This document shows positions 5,239 to 8,131 of a DNA stretch of 8,131 nucleotides, in pieces; within the stretch, counting starts at the first letter, position 1; every line of letters starts with the position of its first letter. Made by a program: the position numbers and the translations under genes. The DNA lies in contig DASVWG010000121.1 in assembly GCA_036389695.1 (NCBI GenBank), positions 1-8,131 of the forward strand. The letters are read 5' to 3'. Source of the DNA: JALZHR01 sp036389695. GTDB lineage: Bacteria; Acidobacteriota; Blastocatellia; Pyrinomonadales; Pyrinomonadaceae. Under the pieces are notes generated by a model. That model did not search any database. It saw nothing but the letters and a program-made list of their open reading frames with translations, and was not told the origin of the DNA.

Positions 5239-7863
5239 ATGAGTACAGTTTTTGAACCTGTCGCAACGGGCACTTTTGTCGCCAAAAACGGAAAAACCAA
5301 CGGACGAGGCGCGTCAGCCAGAACGGTCGAATACAAACCGATTGGCTTAAACGGTCAAAAAGTCGTCAGCAAACGCTACAGCTTGAAAGACGCTAACGGC
5401 AACCCGCTCGAAGCCTGGGAAGACATTGTGCGCCGCGTCGTCGGGCACGTCGCGGGCGCCGAGCGTGATTCGATGAAACGCGATTTGTTTTATAACTCGA
5501 TGATGGACGTGATGCTCAAGCGCGAATTCGTGCCGAACACGCCCTGCCTCGTCAACGCGGGCAAACCCTTCGGACAGCTCGCCGCGTGTTTCGTTCTGAA
5601 CGTGCCGGATTCCATCAACGCGATTATGGAACACGCGCAGGCGGCGGCAATCATTCACCAGACGGGCGGCGGAACCGGAATGACTTACGAATTTTTGCGC
5701 CCCGCCGGCGCGATGGTCAATTCGACGCGCGGCGTCGCTTCCGGTCCCGTCTCTTTTATGAACATCGTCAACACGATGACCGAAGTCGTCAAACAGGGCG
5801 GCGTCCGGCGCGGCGCGAATATGGGCATGATGCGCGTCACGCACCCGGACGTTCTGCGCTTTATCCACGCGAAAAACGACCAGCACTCGCTGACCAATTT
5901 CAACATCTCGGTCAACGTCACGGACAAATTTATGGAAGCGGTTGACCGCCGGCAGTGGTTTCAGACCGAATTCGCGGGCGAAAAATGGACGCAAGCCGTG
6001 TTTGACCCGGTAACCGGAAAAGATTACGTGATTTATCGTCGTCCGAACGGCGAAACCGTGACTTTCGCCGACAGGCTTGCTTTTGAAAACGCCGATTTGT
6101 CGGATTGCACGATTGAAGCGCCGCCGCAGGAAGGAATGATTTACGCGCCCGACATCTGGAATCGCATCATCGCTTCGGCGCACAAATACGCCGAACCGGG
6201 AATCGCTTTTATCGACGAAGTAAATCGTCACAACCATATGATGAATTCGATGGGACCGATTTACGCGAGCAATCCGTGCGGCGAGCAGTTTCTGCATTTT
6301 TCGAATTCCTGCAATCTCGGCTCGATTGATTTGTCGAAGTTTTATAAAAAACAGGGCGACGGCACGAACCCGGACGAATGCATCGAATGGGACAGGCTGG
6401 CGAACGCCACGCATCTCTGCACGCAGTTTCTGGATAACGTGATTGACACCGGACATTTCCCGCTTCCCGAAATCGACGACGTGGTTAAAAGAACGCGCCC
6501 CGTCGGTTTGGGAATTATGGGGTTTGCCGATTTGTGTCTGAAACACAAAATCACTTACGGCGAAGCCGATTCGATTGCTTTGATGGAAAAAGTGATGGGC
6601 TTCGTCCGCCGCGAATCGTGGCGCGCGAGCTTAAAATTAGGCGCGGAAAAAGGCGCGTTTCCCGAATTTGAAGCCAACCGCGAAGCTTATACGAAATTCC
6701 TGCGCAATGAAATCGGAATTCCCGAAGACGTCGCCATCACGCCGCGCAATTATGAAGTGACGACGATTGCGCCGACCGGAACAATCTCGCTCGTGGCGGA
6801 AACTTCGAGCGGCATCGAGCCGAATTTTTCGTGGGCTTATGTTCGTCAGGACACGATTGGAACGCGAACTTACGTTCACACGCTGGCGGCTGAAGCTCTG
6901 GGCATCGCGGTTGACCAGACCGACGAGGAATCAATCCGCAAAGCCGCGCAATTCGTCGTCGAAAACGAAGACAAGCTGCCGCCGTATTTTATCTCGGCGC
7001 TCGGCATCACTTCCAAACAACACGTGCAGGTGCTTGCCGCCGCGCAGAAACACGTGGACAATTCCGTCTCGAAAACCTGCAACGGCGCGAAAGACGACAC
7101 AATCGAATCGGTCGATGAGCTTTATCGTCTGGCGAAAGATTTGGGCTGCAAATGCGTCTCGTATTATCGCGACGGCTCGCGCGAAGGTCAGGTTTTGACT
7201 ACAATGAAGACGGAGGAAAAGAAAGGCGAAGCCGCCGCAGCGGAAACGCACACCGTCGCCGTCGAAACCGATTTTATGCCGGAAGTCGCGCAGATTACCG
7301 AAACTGTCACCGCGCCGCAAACCGCCGTGGCGAAACCGAGCGCCACGCCGCACAAATCCGTGACGGTCAACCGCTTTGACCGACCGCGCGAATTGCAGGG
7401 CGCAACGTGGCGCATTCCGTTTGACGAGCGCAATTTGTATGTCACGGTCAATCACGACGGCGAGCGCGTTCTGGAAGTTTTCGCGACCGGACCGATTTCG
7501 GAAGGCGTCGGACTGCTCGCTTCGAAAATGCTGCGCGGCGGTTTTGAACTCAAAGAAGTCGCGCGCAGCTTGAATAAAGTCACGGCGACGCACGCGGTAT
7601 GGTTTAACGAGCGCCTTTTGACTTCGCCGGAACAAGCCGTCGCCGAATGCCTGCTTTTAACCGACCGCCGGTTGAAAAATATGCCCGCGTCCGAACGCGC
7701 CATCAGCAAAGCGGCGACCGTCAAAACGCCGGAAGTCGTCGCCTACGCCGAAAACGCGCAGATGTCGAATTTAATCGGCGAATGTCCCGAATGCAAAGGA
7801 CAGCTCGAACACGCTTCGGGCTGCGATTTCTGCCGCGACTGCGGTTACTCGAAATGCAAGTAA
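5239..7863 (+). CDS. nrdJ: Adenosylcobalamin-dependent (class II) ribonucleotide reductase
   Basis: NrdJ reduces ribonucleotides to deoxyribonucleotides, using adenosylcobalamin to generate the thiyl radical, so it needs no oxygen and no separate radical subunit. The 874-residue protein carries HQTGGGTGMTYEFLRPAGA (140-158), the catalytic N-x-C-x-E motif in NPCGEQ (N345, C347, E349), and the redox pair C117 and C358. C358 lies 11 residues after the radical Cys, the same spacing as in Thermotoga maritima NrdJ. A phosphate-binding loop, APTGTISLVAETSSG, lies at 511-525. After the barrel come an A/T/P-rich linker (about 655-710), a TSCPD domain (about 712-815) and a Cys-rich tail with CPEC (849-852), CDFCRDC (862-868) and a final SKCK, probably a zinc-binding/thiol-shuttling end that re-reduces the active site. 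No N-terminal ATP-cone is evident. The ATG has a good Shine-Dalgarno sequence. The gene stands alone between an NrdR-type promoter and a strong terminator. Confidence 0.97.
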   Translation: MSTVFEPVATGTFVAKNGKTNGRGASARTVEYKPIGLNGQKVVSKRYSLKDANGNPLEAWEDIVRRVVGHVAGAERDSMKRDLFYNSMMDVMLKREFVPNTPCLVNAGKPFGQLAACFVLNVPDSINAIMEHAQAAAIIHQTGGGTGMTYEFLRPAGAMVNSTRGVASGPVSFMNIVNTMTEVVKQGGVRRGANMGMMRVTHPDVLRFIHAKNDQHSLTNFNISVNVTDKFMEAVDRRQWFQTEFAGEKWTQAVFDPVTGKDYVIYRRPNGETVTFADRLAFENADLSDCTIEAPPQEGMIYAPDIWNRIIASAHKYAEPGIAFIDEVNRHNHMMNSMGPIYASNPCGEQFLHFSNSCNLGSIDLSKFYKKQGDGTNPDECIEWDRLANATHLCTQFLDNVIDTGHFPLPEIDDVVKRTRPVGLGIMGFADLCLKHKITYGEADSIALMEKVMGFVRRESWRASLKLGAEKGAFPEFEANREAYTKFLRNEIGIPEDVAITPRNYEVTTIAPTGTISLVAETSSGIEPNFSWAYVRQDTIGTRTYVHTLAAEALGIAVDQTDEESIRKAAQFVVENEDKLPPYFISALGITSKQHVQVLAAAQKHVDNSVSKTCNGAKDDTIESVDELYRLAKDLGCKCVSYYRDGSREGQVLTTMKTEEKKGEAAAAETHTVAVETDFMPEVAQITETVTAPQTAVAKPSATPHKSVTVNRFDRPRELQGATWRIPFDERNLYVTVNHDGERVLEVFATGPISEGVGLLASKMLRGGFELKEVARSLNKVTATHAVWFNERLLTSPEQAVAECLLLTDRRLKNMPASERAISKAATVKTPEVVAYAENAQMSNLIGECPECKGQLEHASGCDFCRDCGYSKCK

Positions 7864-7881
7864 GCGAGTAATTGATTACTG

Positions 7882-7926
7882 AATAAAACGCCCTGAATTA
7901 GAAATAGTTCAGGGCGTTTTATTTTT
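7882..7926 (+). terminator. Intrinsic terminator of nrdJ
   Basis: A perfect 16-bp stem pairs 7882-7897 (core ACGCCCTGAA) with 7908-7923 (core TTCAGGGCGT) around a 10-nt loop, and is flanked by A-rich and T-rich tracts ending in TTTTATTTTT. It starts 18 bp after the nrdJ stop. The symmetric A/T flanks mean it could also stop transcription arriving from the right. Confidence 0.95.
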
Positions 7927-7940
7927 CATAATTGAACGAC

Positions 7941-8090
7941 TGAAGCAGAAGCCCGCGCGTCAGCAAGGGCGAAATCGAATGCAAAACGCTAAGTGCAAAA
8001 TGCAAAATAGAAACACTTTCTTCATTTTGCATTTTGCACTTTGCGTTTTGCGTTTTCGCCGCCTTTGCTGACGCGCGGGCTTCTGCCTCG
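7941..8090. repeat. 150-bp fold-back element (REPIN/MITE-like)
   Basis: Outer arms 7941-7970 and 8061-8090 are inverted copies of the 30-bp repeat at 47-76, matching each other at 27 of 30 positions. Inside, 7981-8008 and 8024-8051 are a second inverted repeat, matching at 27 of 28 positions and made of GCAAAAT-type words. The central loop is 15 nt (8009-8023). The whole can fold into one long hairpin just beyond the nrdJ terminator. No transposase is in the window. The paired, inverted, GC-rich ends recall REP doublets mobilised in trans by RAYT (Y1) transposases, but the family is not one I can name. The last 41 bp (8091-8131) hold nothing I can identify. Confidence 0.85.
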
Positions 8091-8131
8091 ACATTCCCGA
8101 AAAAATTTGACATTAGCGAAATTACTGGTAG

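Noticed and set aside
5347..6546. Long - strand open frame of 399 codons opposite nrdJ
   Set aside because: It is a shadow of the strongly supported nrdJ reading frame in GC-rich codons and has no recognisable motifs.
7919..8113. A 64-codon - strand open frame at the right end
   Set aside because: Nearly all of it is the fold-back element read through both arms, with no ribosome binding site before the ATG. It is better explained as a stop-free repeat.

Overview
The window most resembles an Acidobacteriota chromosome, perhaps of the Blastocatellia/Pyrinomonadaceae kind. This is inferred from moderately GC-rich coding sequence with AT-rich spacers, a large B12-dependent ribonucleotide reductase with a TSCPD domain, and Acidobacteria-like pilus alignment genes. 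No rRNA or marker gene is present to prove it.

Layout: 1-318 is non-coding DNA holding one arm of a dispersed repeat. Positions 319-3954 are a tightly packed + strand cluster for the inner-membrane part of a type IV pilus or type II secretion machine: a PilN-like protein, a PilO-like protein, a PilP/GspC-like protein carrying an IPT/TIG-like domain, and a type IV prepilin-like pseudopilin. pilM, pilQ/gspD and the ATPases are not in view. Positions 3987-4880 (- strand, convergent) encode the redox-switch chaperone Hsp33 (hslO). A 358-bp divergent spacer carries a clear sigma70 promoter (TTGACA-17-TAAGAT) preceded by a near-palindromic NrdR box and a degenerate second box exactly 31 bp upstream. 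Positions 5239-7863 encode the adenosylcobalamin-dependent (class II) ribonucleotide reductase NrdJ, closed by a strong intrinsic terminator at 7882-7926. Positions 7941-8090 are a 150-bp fold-back element whose outer arms match the repeat arm at 47-76.

How it works together: the pilus genes form one transcription unit, with 2-bp to 15-bp gaps, building the PilN-PilO-PilP-type alignment complex plus a pseudopilin substrate. hslO and nrdJ are unrelated housekeeping and stress genes transcribed divergently. nrdJ appears to be under NrdR control.

I do not see an undescribed multi-gene system. The most interesting material is structural: a family of fold-back repeats with conserved GC-rich ends and variable oligonucleotide-word interiors, an 8-bp-word imperfect palindrome that supplies the start region of the pseudopilin gene, the domain variations in the PilO/PilP-like proteins, and the NrdR operator architecture of nrdJ.
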